Below, piece after piece: positions 13,701 through 23,799 of a stretch of DNA of 64,000 bases. The position numbers were made by a program, and so were the translations under genes. Position 1 is the first letter of the stretch, and each line of letters starts with the position of its first letter. Source of the DNA: Salvia splendens (taxonomy: Eukaryota > Streptophyta > Magnoliopsida > Lamiales > Lamiaceae); assembly GCF_004379255.2 (NCBI RefSeq), contig NC_056046.1:1984001-2048000 (forward strand). Direction: 5' to 3'. The notes below the pieces were generated by a model. The model saw only the letters and a program-made list of their open reading frames with translations. It was not told the origin of the DNA and searched no databases.

Positions 13701-15486
13701 ACGCATAACCATTATGCATCTTTCTGTTAGTGACGCATAACCATTATGCGTCACTCCCTGAGGTGGAATACAAGTAATGCTCTTCATTAGAATGGAATTC
13801 AACTAATGACCTTTACCAAAAAAGAATTGATCCAACAAATGTTCTTCTCTATCAGGTTGTGCGACTATTTTATGATAAGCTAGGAGTAAGATAGAAAATG
13901 AAAAGAAAAATTTTAATCATAATTTTTGGATAACTTCCGGTCAATCTTATAATTTTTTAAAAAAATAACTAATTAAATTATAAATTTTATACATTTCTCA
14001 ATTGTCTCATTTTATTGAAGAAAATTGTACATTTTAGTTGACTTTAATTAATATTTATTGTAGATAAATAGATTCTATATAAAATTAATTAATATCTTAC
14101 TAACTCCTAGTCTACTTAATTGTTGAATTAATTAATCTCTGACTAACTCCTAATCTACTTATTGTAGTTGATTGTGGCTTTACTTAAGCTCCGATTGAAA
14201 ATTTTCATTTCTATATATATTGAATACTATGATTTATTTATCCGCATACAATTATATAATGTATTTTTGGATTATTTGTATGTAAATGCACTATTTTCGA
14301 TCCTTTCTTATTTTTCTACCATTTTTAAAGAAATTAATACATAAAAGCTTGACAATTTTTAATGGATAAATAAATAAGATTTGCTTTTAACAAGAATCTA
14401 ACTGAGATTGAAATATTAAAGATTAGCTTTGAAGCTTAGTTATATGCTATTTGCGCATTAAAACAAACATCGTTTAACATTTAGTATGTATTTATATATT
14501 AAAAGCACATGTCCAAAAACTCAGAATATTGAAAGTTTGTGAATTTATGTACAACTAATTTTTATTATTCATATTATGACAGTGCTAATTTAAGTTGAGC
14601 AAAAATATAGTATGTATGAAAGCTGAAATTGGAAAATGAAGCAATTGGAAATGATGCTAATCTTAGGGTGTAATATACCTTTGTTGAGCCACAATCTTAT
14701 CTTCAGTGTGAAACATAGATTTCCAGCCACGGCCAAGGGCAGATGAATTATCGTCTTCTTCATCCGCGAATATTGTATATATCAATCCCAATTTCTCTAA
14801 TTTTTCGACGAAATCTGGGTATTTTTCTTTCATTTTTTCGTACACAATATGGCTTAGAAGTATTGGAGTTTCTCCCCCGAAAGCCGCTTCTTCTTCGCAG
14901 AAGAAAAACAATTTTCGAGGATACGACGACACCTGGAAAATAACCACGTACACACCCTTCATCAGTATATATTGTAGAAAAAATAAATAAAGAAATGAAT
15001 GATGCAGTTCCAACAGACGACATAAATTGAAAAAGTCAAAGTCTTGGAATGGCTTGAACTGCATCAGCTAAGACTTTGACTTTTTCAGTTTCTTATGAAA
15101 CTGAATCAATTATAGCAAAGAGGACATATGATCACATGGGACATTTCATGATGGAAATGGATTTTCCGGTGAGGTGGGGCGTCGTTCGCCGTGTAAACCC
15201 GTCTGACTACTTTAGTCCTAGTGGAGGGGCCGCCGACATATGGCAGCTCCTCATAGCCGAAGGCTTCAACGACGTCGTTGAAGTCGGCAGCTGTGGCTGT
15301 AGCATCGAAGCCACGAAATAGAATGGCGCATTGTCTCTGCAGAAGAGACTCCAGCAGACTCTTCTGCTCCTTGACAGCTGCCGGCAAAGTACATGTCCGC
15401 ATTGCCGGAGATAATACGGCCGGAAAAGTTATTCCGCCGTATTTTCTCTGAAATGGGGTTTCTACTGTAGTGAATTTTGCGGCCAT
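10795..15486 (-). CDS. TfdA/clavaminate synthase-like Fe(II)/2-oxoglutarate dioxygenase
   Basis: Three minus-strand exons: 15136-15486, 14679-14932 and 10795-11158, together 969 nt and 322 aa with an unbroken frame and GT-AG borders. The length fits the plant clavaminate synthase-like family (Arabidopsis At3g21360 type, about 330 aa). Exon 1 ends in HFHHEM, which supplies the proximal His-x-acidic iron ligands. Exon 3 has LHSRKPF with the distal His, followed by PPRR with the Arg expected to bind 2-oxoglutarate. The fold belongs to TauD/TfdA oxygenases; the plant substrate is not known. No signal peptide is evident, so the protein is probably cytosolic. Intron 2 (11159-14678) is unusually long because a Mutator-like element is inserted in it. 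A related broken copy follows at 17323-19193, suggesting a local tandem duplication. Confidence 0.88.
11708..12478 (+). pseudogene. N-terminal piece of a MULE transposase
   Basis: The 256-codon frame begins with the pattern seen at the N terminus of plant MuDR-type transposases: a strand with LYWGGRVV, then a Tyr-Phe-Glu-Leu segment, and a closing GCIELFVEY (roughly residues 15-125). It continues into a long acidic tail rich in Asp/Val and Asp/Gly repeats. The zinc-binding domain, the catalytic DDE domain and the SWIM finger are all absent. The frame stops where it overlaps the oppositely oriented plant-mobile-domain fragment, so an internal deletion or rearrangement has removed the rest. Confidence 0.7.
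12462..12851 (-). pseudogene. Plant mobile domain (PMD/MAIN-like) fragment
   Basis: 129 aa from the ATG at 12851. It has the hallmark of the aminotransferase-like plant mobile domain: a segment ERWRPETHCFHLP, then GEVIVTLQDVQSLWGLR. In full-length PMD proteins this is only the N-terminal quarter, so the gene is truncated. PMD genes occur both as host genes (MAIN/MAIL family) and inside Mutator and Ty3/gypsy elements. Here it lies tail to tail with the transposase piece inside one MULE, so it is element cargo. Confidence 0.75.
12900..13330. other. Non-coding right arm of the MULE
   Basis: AT-rich sequence upstream of the PMD fragment with a loosely repeated block (CAAATTACGGAAAATC-like, three or four times between 12950 and 13290). 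It may be the promoter/leader of the PMD gene. No open frame of interest. Confidence 0.4.
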
Positions 15487-15994
15487 GTTTTTCTTTTCCT
15501 TGAGTTTTGCCCCACTGTATTCACAAGCTCAACCAATTTTTCGACACCTTTAAATTTGGTAGCCAAAATAGAAATCCTATGATTTAGGATTTTATATTTT
15601 TTTTTCATGTGGTTTAAAAAGTCACACGACCAGCAGCCAAATAATCATGATGATGTGCCAAAAAGTTGGCCATATGAAATTTACTAGTACATGTTTTTGT
15701 CAATATTCATTTATTAAGTTAGATTTAAACATGTGTCTTGTATAAGAAAATGCTGATAGAAAATAGGTTGAAAAAATGTAATAGAAAACAGGTTAGAAAA
15801 AATTAATGAAATGTGAATCCTACTTTTATATATTAATTTTATAATAAAACATGAGTGATAATAAGTTAGTGGAATATGAGATCCACTACTAAAAATGATA
15901 AAAGTGAAAGTATGACAAATTTTTAAGAACGGACGAAAATAGAAATAAGTGACAAATTTTCAAGGACGAATGGAGTATTAGGCTTAAAAATTAA
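15487..15994. other. Upstream region of the intact dioxygenase
   Basis: Promoter-side DNA of the minus-strand dioxygenase. From about 15730 to 15980 it has the AGTGGAATATGAGATCCAC-like text and an ACGAATGGAGTA end typical of an old Stowaway MITE, but the left terminus is not clear. Confidence 0.4.
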
Positions 15995-16752
15995 GAGCAT
16001 CCGCATCGGTGCTATTAGCTAAGAGTAGGAGCTCTTGCCGACGGCACGGCCATGCTCTTAGCTAAGAGCACCGTCGTGCCAAAGAGCAGCATGGTGGGCT
16101 CTGATTCGCCAACGGAATTTTCGTTGGAATTTTCTTCTTTTTTTAAAAAAATAAAAAATAATCCCAAAAGTTAAATACAAATATTTTTGGATTCCCAAAA
16201 ATATAGTTGTTTTATTACCATATTTGCTTTTATTTTATTTTATTTAATTTTTTAATCCCAAAATCATCTGTAAATACACACATTCATCATCCATTTTTTA
16301 CATCAAATTATCTCTCACTCATACCTTTCTCATATTTTTTCATACAACTCACCTACATCTTCCTCTCTCACTCAAACACTCTAAATTCAAAAATGGATCT
16401 TAATCAAATACATTTGGGCGAAATTCGGCCACGAGTAGTGAGTTTTTTAATTTTATGAATTTAATTATGTAATTTTTAATTTTTTGGATTTTAATTATGT
16501 AATTTTTAATTTTTTAGTAATTTGTAATAGTATTTCGGGTATTTTTAATGCATTTTAATATTATGGAAATGTTTTTAGTAATTGAAGTATTTAAATTGAA
16601 TAATAGAATGGTGTGACCCTTGAACATGCTCTTGCGGAAGAGCATGAATGTGGGAGTTGTGCTCTTGCGGAAGAGCAGAAAGTAAAAAATGAAAAAAAGT
16701 GGATCCGTGCCCACATCCATGCTCTTTGGCAAGAGCATGAATGTGGATGCTC
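15995..16752. mobile_element. PIF/Harbinger-type MITE, TAA target duplication
   Basis: Inverted termini GAGCATCCGCAT and ATGTGGATGCTC are each flanked by TAA (15992-15994 and 16753-16755), a PIF/Harbinger-type 3-bp duplication. The inside has short arrays of an AATTTTTAATTTTTT-type motif around 16440-16520, and AGAGCATG/GAGCAC inverted pieces near both ends. Short frames at 16207-16888 are not genes. Confidence 0.8.
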
Positions 16753-16837
16753 TAATACGATGCCAGCCCCACCAGTTTTAATAAATGTAAAGAAAAATGG
16801 GTTGAATAAGTTAGTGGAAGATAAGTCTACTTATATA

Positions 16838-17088
16838 CTCCCTCCGTCCCCTAATAGGAGTCGCTCTTTGACCGGGCACGAGTTTTAAGAAATGTAGAGA
16901 AAAGTTGGTTGAAAAAGTTAGTGGAATGTGAGACCCACATTTTTATATGAGTTTTATAATAAAATGTGAGTGGAGTGAGTTAGTGGAATGTGGGGCCTAC
17001 TACCATTTATGGTAAAAATGAAGAGTGACTCTTAATGGGGGACGACCCAAAATAGAAATTAGCGACTCTTATTCGGGGACGGAGGGAG
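16838..17088. mobile_element. Stowaway-type MITE
   Basis: CTCCCTCCGTCCCC terminus on the left, GGGGACGGAGGGAG on the right, with TA on both sides. It lies directly downstream of the Harbinger-type MITE. A further degraded copy of the same kind of text follows to about 17235. Confidence 0.85.
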
Positions 17089-17322
17089 TACTATAATATT
17101 ATACTAAAATGTGAGTGAAATAAGTTTGTGGAATATGAGGCTACAACCATTTATGATAAAAGTGAAATACGATTCTTAATGGGAGACAGACGGAAATGAT
17201 AAAATAAGACTCTTATTGAGAGATAGAAGGAGTAAATTTTAGTGGACGGACCAAAATGATAAAAGTCAACTATTTTTTTTAGAAGGCGGAAGTTTGTTAC
17301 CAATTGATTGAAGATGCATGAG

Positions 17323-19193
17323 CTAGTTGCATAGTGCAGCTAAAATCCTACGTGGAGGGGTGAATGGTTTCCTCGAGTGAAGAACTACAAGATTATCAAT
17401 CATCAAAAGGTCCCCTTTCTTCCATGGAATATCAATGCTTTCCTCTTCCATGATTTTCATACAATCATGCATTATACTTTCCGGCAAAGGGTTTCCGTCG
17501 CCAAAACTCACTCCCGTCTTCTTGGGATCGTTCCGGTCGCCCCCCTCCGCCATTTAAGCAGCTACAATGGAGTTGAACCATATCTTGCGATGCGGCCTTG
17601 TTTCATCCCGTTTGATTCCCGGGATGGGCCCCACTGTCATTTTCACTCCTTTCTCCGTCCATTTCAGAATTACCTTTAGCTTTGCTGCCCCTTATGAAAT
17701 TGTACGACATTTTCTGTTACATTTTACGTACTACTCTTTCCGTTTCCAAATAGTATGAGCATTTTATTTGAAATGAATGGGTCTTACCTAATTAGAGAGA
17801 AGAGTTTTTAAAATTAGAAAGTTCATACTTTTCAGGGACAGAGTAGAGTGGGCAGTATCTATTGGTTATTTCATTAGTGTGTCCCGATTTAGAGGTTAAT
17901 AGTAGGTTATTAACTTATGAGTACGAAATAATTGAGCCCAATTGGCTTATTGATGGGCCGAATAACTGTAGGCCCAATTAGTTTCAGGTCCAACCACTTC
18001 CTATAAAAGGCACAATTTTACAATAATGATTATTCATTCTATAAGATTATCTGTTTGATAAGAAAGAAAGGCGGAACATGAGAAGATATGTAAAACAAGA
18101 TAAGAAATAATGGCTTAATGTCAAAATATGCAGAGATAAGAATTTTTCGTTGTTGTTTGATAGAAAAGAAATCATCTAAATTTTGTTGTAGTATTAAGTA
18201 ACATTGGCTTAACTTGACAAATTGGCATAAACATGGTTAAAGTTATAATTTTGGCAAGATTGAGGCGGACCCTTGTCTTTTGTAGGACTTTGAGTTAAGC
18301 TTAAATATGATATCAAACAATTAGAAATGTCCACATATAATTGTCTATCTTGATATTACTATGTTATCAAAGTACAGATTTAGCTAGGACAAACCTTTGT
18401 TGAGTGGTTCGAAACATAGATTTCCAGCCACGACCGACGGCAGATGAATTATCGTCCTCTCCCTCTAAAAATCTTGTGTATATCAATCCCAATTCCTCAA
18501 CTTTTTCAACAAAATCCAGGAATTTCTCTTTCATCCTCTCATATACAATATGGCTTAGAAGTATTGCCGTTTCTCCCCCGGAAGCCGCTTCTTCTTCGCA
18601 GAAGAAAAACAATTTCCGAGGGTACAACGGCAGCTGCAACAGCCACGTACACTTTTCTTCAATACGAAAAAGTAGTCTTAACAGTAGTCGACACAAGTTT
18701 CACCGAGAAATTTACCATAAACAGATATATACGGAGTAATAATTTTGGTTAACAAACCACATTGAAAAAACATGACTATTTTTTATAGACGAAATTGGAA
18801 TTAATATAGTGGAAAAAGAAAAACAAGTTAATTAGAGTAAGGATATAGTACGATCACATGTGCTATTTCATGATGGAAGTGGATTTTCCGGTGAGACGGG
18901 GAGTCGTTGGCCGTGATAAAGTGTCCGACTACTTTAGTCCGGGGAGTGGGGCCGCCGACATACGGCAGCTCCTCGTAGCCGAAGGCTTCAACGACGTCGT
19001 TGAAGTCAGCGGCTGTAGAATCGAAGCCACGCAATAGAATGGCGCCGTGTCTCTGCAGGAGAGACTCGAGCAAACTCTTCTCCTTCTTGACGGCTGCCGG
19101 CATTCCCGGAGATAATACCGCCGGAAAAGTTTCTCCGGTGAATTTTCTCTGAAATGGGGTTTTCACTCTAGTGAATAAGTATTTTGCAGCCAT
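17323..19193 (-). pseudogene. Broken second copy of the TfdA-like dioxygenase
   Basis: Same three-exon plan as the intact neighbour: exon 1 18858-19193, exon 2 18395-18633, exon 3 17323-17690. The iron-site residues (HFHHEI; LHSRKPF; PPRR) are still there. Exon 3 carries an in-frame TAA at 17554-17556 where the intact copy has Tyr, and the acceptor side of exon 3 has one extra base relative to the intact copy, which shifts the frame. Exon 2 also lacks five codons. The gene is therefore very likely dead, or at best makes a protein without the distal His/Arg half. An ATG upstream of 19193 (at 19223) is in frame, but 19193 matches the start of the intact copy. Confidence 0.82.
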
Positions 19194-19223
19194 CTGTTTT
19201 ATTTCCTTTGAGTTTTGGCTCAC

Positions 19224-19752
19224 TTATTTCAAAAATATATATATATATAGCTCGATGCCTCCATCAATTTTTGTGGCTCATTTATTTTTGAATTCTTATA
19301 TTCCAGCCGGCAACTTAATAAATTATACTCCTAATAATGTGCTAAAATCGATCAGGTTAGACTTGAAAAAATGAATCTACTATCACTATGTACTGTTTTT
19401 TGTTGATATTGAACGAGTTAGATTAGTGTCTAAGCCAAAATAATATAATACGAGTTGTTGCCAGAACCCGCGGATCAAGATGGTGCATAGGTCGGCTGAA
19501 CCAACCCAATATTTTAAAATGTTTTTTTATGCGGAGTAAATTTTAGGATTTTCTTTATTTTAGCAACAACCACCATAAAAAAAATTCGACCATCTAAACG
19601 CCTCGTACCATCGATGCATTTGATGTATTAGCAAGAATCGATTGTATTATTGTAACTCCCTAAAACTTATTTTCTGTTATATTTTACTTATTGATTATTG
19701 GTTACTGTATTTATTATTGATGGGCCGAATAAATGAAGCCCAATTTGGCTTA
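19224..19752. other. Intergenic, upstream of the dioxygenase pseudogene
   Basis: AT-rich DNA with a short TA repeat near 19240-19250. Nothing else recognisable. Confidence 0.5.
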
Positions 19753-20463
19753 GAGCGTCCACAACGGTGGACGGACGGCGTCCGTCCGTCCGTGCCGCTG
19801 GCAAGGACGAGCTCCGCCGCCACTGCGCTCTTGCTGCTGGCACGGACGTGCTCGCACGTCCGTGCCAGCGGCAAGAGCACGAGGCGTCGACGTGGCATGC
19901 TCTGATTGACGCGTTGATTTATCATTTTTTTATTATTATTTTTTAAAAATCGAAAAAATCTGAAAATTTCAAAATTAATAAAAAAAATATTTTCCCACTT
20001 CCTAATAAAATATATCCATTTTTTCCACACTTTTAATTTATTTTTTTCATTATTTTTACCCCAAAATTCATACTTTCATCTATAAATAGTCTCATTTCAA
20101 ACACAAAAAAATGACACTATACAAAACAACTCTCTCAATCTCAAATTTTAGGATTTTAATTATGTAATTTTTAATTTTTAGGAGTCTAATTATGTAATTT
20201 TTAATTTGTAGTATTTTAATTATGTAATTTTTAATTTTTAGGATTTTAATTATGTCGTTTTTATTTTATTTGTCATTTGTAATATTATTTAGGTTTTTTT
20301 AATGAATTTTAATATTATGGAAATGTTTTTGTTTAATTGAATTTTGCTCGTCCTTGCGGAAGAGCACAACTGTAGGTGTTGTGCTCTTGCCAGAGAACAG
20401 ACAGAAAAAGTTGGTCCGGGCCCACAACCTTGCTCGCTGGCAAGAGCACGATTGTGGATGCTC
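19753..20463. mobile_element. PIF/Harbinger-type MITE, TTA target duplication
   Basis: Inverted termini GAGCGTCCACAA and TTGTGGATGCTC are flanked by TTA on both sides (19750-19752, 20464-20466). Next to the left end is a GC-rich internal inverted repeat (GGACGGACGGCGTCCGTCC-like). The middle repeats the AATTTTTAATTTTTAGG-type array seen in the MITE at 15995-16752, so the two are relatives. Confidence 0.85.
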
Positions 20464-20519
20464 TTATTGATGGACCGAATATATATAAATAATAATAAAA
20501 AAAAGACATGCATCATTAT

Positions 20520-22080
20520 TTGCGTTTAATTCAGTAAATGGTGCGTAAGCAAAGCCCATCGAAGAAGAAAGAGTGTTTTGGGCCGAATGCCCCCGCCATC
20601 TTCAACCGCCGATAACGCCTATTTTCGGTAGATTTCTCTAGTGATTTCTTCAATCTGCATCTTCCAACTACAGAGAGGTTTCTAACTGCGGTATGTGTGA
20701 ATGTAAAATGTGATTATGATGGATTTAATTATAATGTTAGCATTCCAATTGTTATTTCTTCTATCTGTCACAAATTAGACGGTTTTGTTTTTCTAGAATT
20801 GTGCTGATGAATTGGTCATAAATCTCATTTTGCTGGCTGATTCACTTTGTGCTTGATGGCAAAAACAAATGAACTGAAGATGAATTAGCAGGAGACGAAT
20901 ATTGTTCCTTTTAATTTCTTCTGTGTATCTGTTTTACGTGATGCAGTTGATTGTGAATCAGAGCTTGTCTTATCACTCTGTTGTTCTTCAGATTTACAAT
21001 TCAGATTTAAAATAGCTTCATCTGCCACTCACAAGTACTTTAGTTAAGCCTTAAACTCGTCCCATCCCATTTGTTCTGGTGTATCTGTTTCTAGTTGTTT
21101 AGTTTCAATGAAAGGTTGTCTCTGTTTACTCATTGGTTTGAGTGAGCTGATATGCTTTGAATAATAAATTTATTAGATCCATCCAGCTATTTTAAGTTTT
21201 AGAGTCTGATATTGAAGGGGGGTTGATTTCATCAGCATTTTTGTTTGATGAAAGCTGGAGATATCTGCCTCGATTATTCTACTATTGTAAAAAGAAAAAG
21301 TTGTCATTCCTGGTTAAAGAATCTTGTTTTAGTGGAAAAGGCTGGCTGAATTAATTGGCATAAATGAGTAAGTGCATATTGCCAAGCTATATATGAAGTA
21401 GTCGTGTTTTAATGGTTGGCGACACAAGATATGACTTTCCGATTCTTATATAATACGCCTAGCCTTGTGCGTTCCAAATTGAAATAAGGAATTTAGGGTT
21501 TTTCGCCGCCACTGCTGCCATTCCATTTACATAGCAGCAGAAGAGGTAAACTCCCCCCCCCCTATGTTTTTCTTTCCATTACAATTAGTTTGTTTGATAT
21601 TCGTATCGAAATAACTGGTCATCTATTTTATGGTTTCTTCTTTTGGATAGAAGCTTGGAATCGGAGATTTTATTCACTTCTTTTGGATAGATCTATGCAA
21701 TATTAATGTGTATCAAATTTTCATGTTTTGGTTATCCGTTTAGTGCCTTTCAAATAATCTCCTATCTATGTATTCATGATGGATATTGTCTTGTTTAGAT
21801 CTTGCTAGCATGATGTTGAGTCAAGGATTGTCTGTGTCTTGAACTTAATTTATGGTTTGGGAAGTTTATTTGACTGTAACGAAAGAAGCAGAACCAGGCT
21901 CATTGAATCAGACACTTGCTTGGATGTTAGACTTGCCAAATTAAAAGATTGATTTGCGTCGAGTGTGTTGGTTTGTGCGTGCTTGTTAAAATGTATGAAG
22001 TCTATTTATAGATGAAGTTTATAGGTAGTAATAATTATTTAAATGTTTGGGTTCAAAATACGCTCTGCATTTTTTTTTGC
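20520..22080 (+). pseudogene. Probable relic of an F-box gene 5' region
   Basis: No open frame. Part of this stretch (about 21755-21885, including GTTTATTTGACTGTAACGAA) matches 43570-43700 and its copy in unit B, where the same text is the intron just before the F-box start codon. 20520-20690 reads like a 5' UTR exon ending at a possible donor (GCG|GTATGTG), and 21480-21550 like another leader. I infer that this is the older, single-copy neighbourhood of the lectin gene, with the F-box coding part lost. Confidence 0.4.
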
Positions 22081-22247
22081 CAAAATCTTTCAAAGAAGAG
22101 AATCGATCTTTATTGATAGTATTAAGGAAGACGGTTACAATAAACATAGTATCAAACGACGTAAGATAGATGGGAGGTTAGTAATTAACCTCCGAAGATG
22201 AAAAAAGCAAAGGTGATCGATGATGCAGCACACATGTAGACTTGAGA

Positions 22248-23597
22248 TTATTCGACTTTAAAGTCGAAGTTGTAACAACTGACTCCCTCGTATATACCAT
22301 CAGTCAGATCATAATATGTAATTTCACCGGTGGTGGAGCTTTGATCTTCTTGACTGTAACTGTAAGGGACATTGCAAGTGCCCCTTGTCCCAACATAATG
22401 AACTTTAACCGTACTGTTTGCCGGCACAGGAACCGAGCCCTGAGCCGTAACACTAGTTGTAGTGGTTGTGGTGGTGTCCCACTCAAACGACCCGCTTATC
22501 TCAAAAGAAACTTCAATCTTATCCTCGGCTATGAAGGGCACCTCTGTTTCGATGCTGGCGGTCACCCCTGCTTTCAGCGAAAACCCGCGGCTAAAAGTAT
22601 AAGATTTCTGGTCTTGATATGTGATCTGCACACTCATGGTATCCACTTGATCCTTGGTGTTGGTGAGGGTAGTAGTGCCAGCCAAAAAAGGAGTCTCGCC
22701 ATATATCCTCGCGTCCTCCATCCGATAAATCACGTCGTAGATCTTCCTGTACATCACCAGCTCCTGCACTTGGAATTTTGCTGATGTCTGGATAGAGTCG
22801 GCCAGGGCAGCTAGACAGTCGCTCACATTTGCGTCTGTTTTAGGTATGCAGAAGCTGTTGTTCACTTTGCTTTGAAGGGCTATGGTGTTTTCGTCGATTT
22901 TAATCGGCCAGAACATGGTGGTATCCGCACTCTTCGGATCGTCATTAAAATCTCCGTAAACCCAATCACCATCATAAGAAGCCACAAACCAGAACTTGCC
23001 AAAATAATCAGAATTTAGCCGCACGTGTCCGTCGGGCATCAGTGTCACGGTGTGGCCCGATAATTTGTCGGTTGCATCGTTCGATCCCAACTGTAGGCGC
23101 GCACCAAATAGTTGGATGGCTTTGAGGTACATCCCGTTGTCTCCTTTCAGGGCTATATGCTTAGGCATCTTAACCAACGCATCCCAATCCGTCATCCCAA
23201 AATTCCCGAAGCCATAGTCTTTGCTGAGGCACAGATTGTTGGGAGCGTAGGTGGACTGCACGGACAAGCCGGACTGGACGTGAGTGAACTTCACATGACC
23301 CGATGTCACGCTCGGCTCAAAGAGTGTGCAAAACGGGTCTGTCGTGTCCTCTACTGGCTGGTTTGATACCGCGACGAGGTTGTAATTGTCTTTGGATCTT
23401 TGCCAGTATTTGTTGTTGTAAGTAAATCGGAGGTGAACGTAGTTGTTGTTCACTGTTACTTTCTCGACTGCGATCTTCACGAGAGGGCTGAACACGCTGT
23501 CGCCTCCGTAACCAAGGTAACCGTTGTCCTGGCAGCATGCATATGGGTTTGAAACACCTTCTGGGATGAGGAGCACTATGGAGGGGGGGATTGTCAT
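22248..23597 (-). CDS. Amaranthin-like lectin with aerolysin-like domain (copy 1)
   Basis: One open frame of 449 aa without signal peptide. Residues about 4-150 and 150-292 are two agglutinin (amaranthin) beta-trefoil domains, recognisable by YNNKYWQRS in the first and KGDNGMYLKA plus SDYFGKFWF in the second. From residue 293 to the end is an aerolysin/ETX-MTX2-like beta domain with a Thr-rich strand near 375-380. Such fusions are known in many plants. The lectin part binds glycans (T-antigen type in amaranthin itself) and the C-terminal domain resembles pore-formers, but pore formation in plants is mostly unproven. It is probably nucleocytoplasmic and defence- or stress-related. The 5' UTR has an intron at 23613-23711. 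This copy differs at many residues from the copies in the array, so it is the older paralogue. Confidence 0.9.
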   Translation of the reverse strand: MTIPPSIVLLIPEGVSNPYACCQDNGYLGYGGDSVFSPLVKIAVEKVTVNNNYVHLRFTYNNKYWQRSKDNYNLVAVSNQPVEDTTDPFCTLFEPSVTSGHVKFTHVQSGLSVQSTYAPNNLCLSKDYGFGNFGMTDWDALVKMPKHIALKGDNGMYLKAIQLFGARLQLGSNDATDKLSGHTVTLMPDGHVRLNSDYFGKFWFVASYDGDWVYGDFNDDPKSADTTMFWPIKIDENTIALQSKVNNSFCIPKTDANVSDCLAALADSIQTSAKFQVQELVMYRKIYDVIYRMEDARIYGETPFLAGTTTLTNTKDQVDTMSVQITYQDQKSYTFSRGFSLKAGVTASIETEVPFIAEDKIEVSFEISGSFEWDTTTTTTTSVTAQGSVPVPANSTVKVHYVGTRGTCNVPYSYSQEDQSSTTGEITYYDLTDGIYEGVSCYNFDFKVE

Positions 23598-23612
23598 GTT
23601 TCTCCAACTTCA

Positions 23613-23711
23613 CTACAATTTTAATGAGATTAGCATCGATAATGTACAATCAAATTAACTTCAATGAAACCATATATACAAACAATATGGACTATTTGAG
23701 AGTTGACTTAC
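23613..23711 (-). other. 5' UTR intron of lectin copy 1
   Basis: On the minus strand GTAAGT starts at 23711 and TTGTAG ends at 23613, sixteen bases before the ATG. The same intron is conserved in the array copies (49052-49150, and the matching place in unit C). Confidence 0.75.
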
Positions 23712-23779
23712 CAAAGTAGAAATGCCAAAGCTTAATTTGTGTGTAGGTGTGTGTTTGTAGAAATGTATGCATTGCACTC

Positions 23780-23791
23780 CATTTATAGATA
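23780..23791 (-). promoter_or_regulatory. TATA box of lectin copy 1
   Basis: TCTATAAAT on the minus strand, about 70 bases before the 5' UTR intron donor. The identical box lies at the same distance in the other lectin copies and in the broken lectin-like gene at 41064, which supports its use. Confidence 0.65.
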
Positions 23792-23799
23792 AAAGTTTA

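Larger units (their letters stand above)
11251..13833. mobile_element. Mutator-like element (MULE) in dioxygenase intron 2
   Basis: A perfect 10-bp direct repeat AACAAATGTT flanks the element (11241-11250 and 13834-13843), the duplication size usual for Mutator elements. The termini are degenerate inverted repeats sharing a GAATTCCA block and GGGAGTGACGCA. Inside each end is an array of ~25-bp units that are themselves palindromic (ACGCATAA...TTATGCGT), at about 11330-11485 and 13483-13757. The centre holds the start of a MULE transposase gene (plus) and a plant-mobile-domain fragment (minus). No full transposase is left, so it is non-autonomous. Confidence 0.85.

Noticed and set aside
13483..13757. 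Regularly spaced short palindromic repeats that look like a CRISPR array
   Set aside because: The sequence is plant nuclear DNA, spacers are not unique 30-mers, and the repeats sit symmetrically in the two ends of a transposon.
22242..22784. 180-codon plus-strand frame over the lectin gene, repeated in units B and C
   Set aside because: Antisense shadow of the lectin coding region; no domain, and the minus frame has clear homology.
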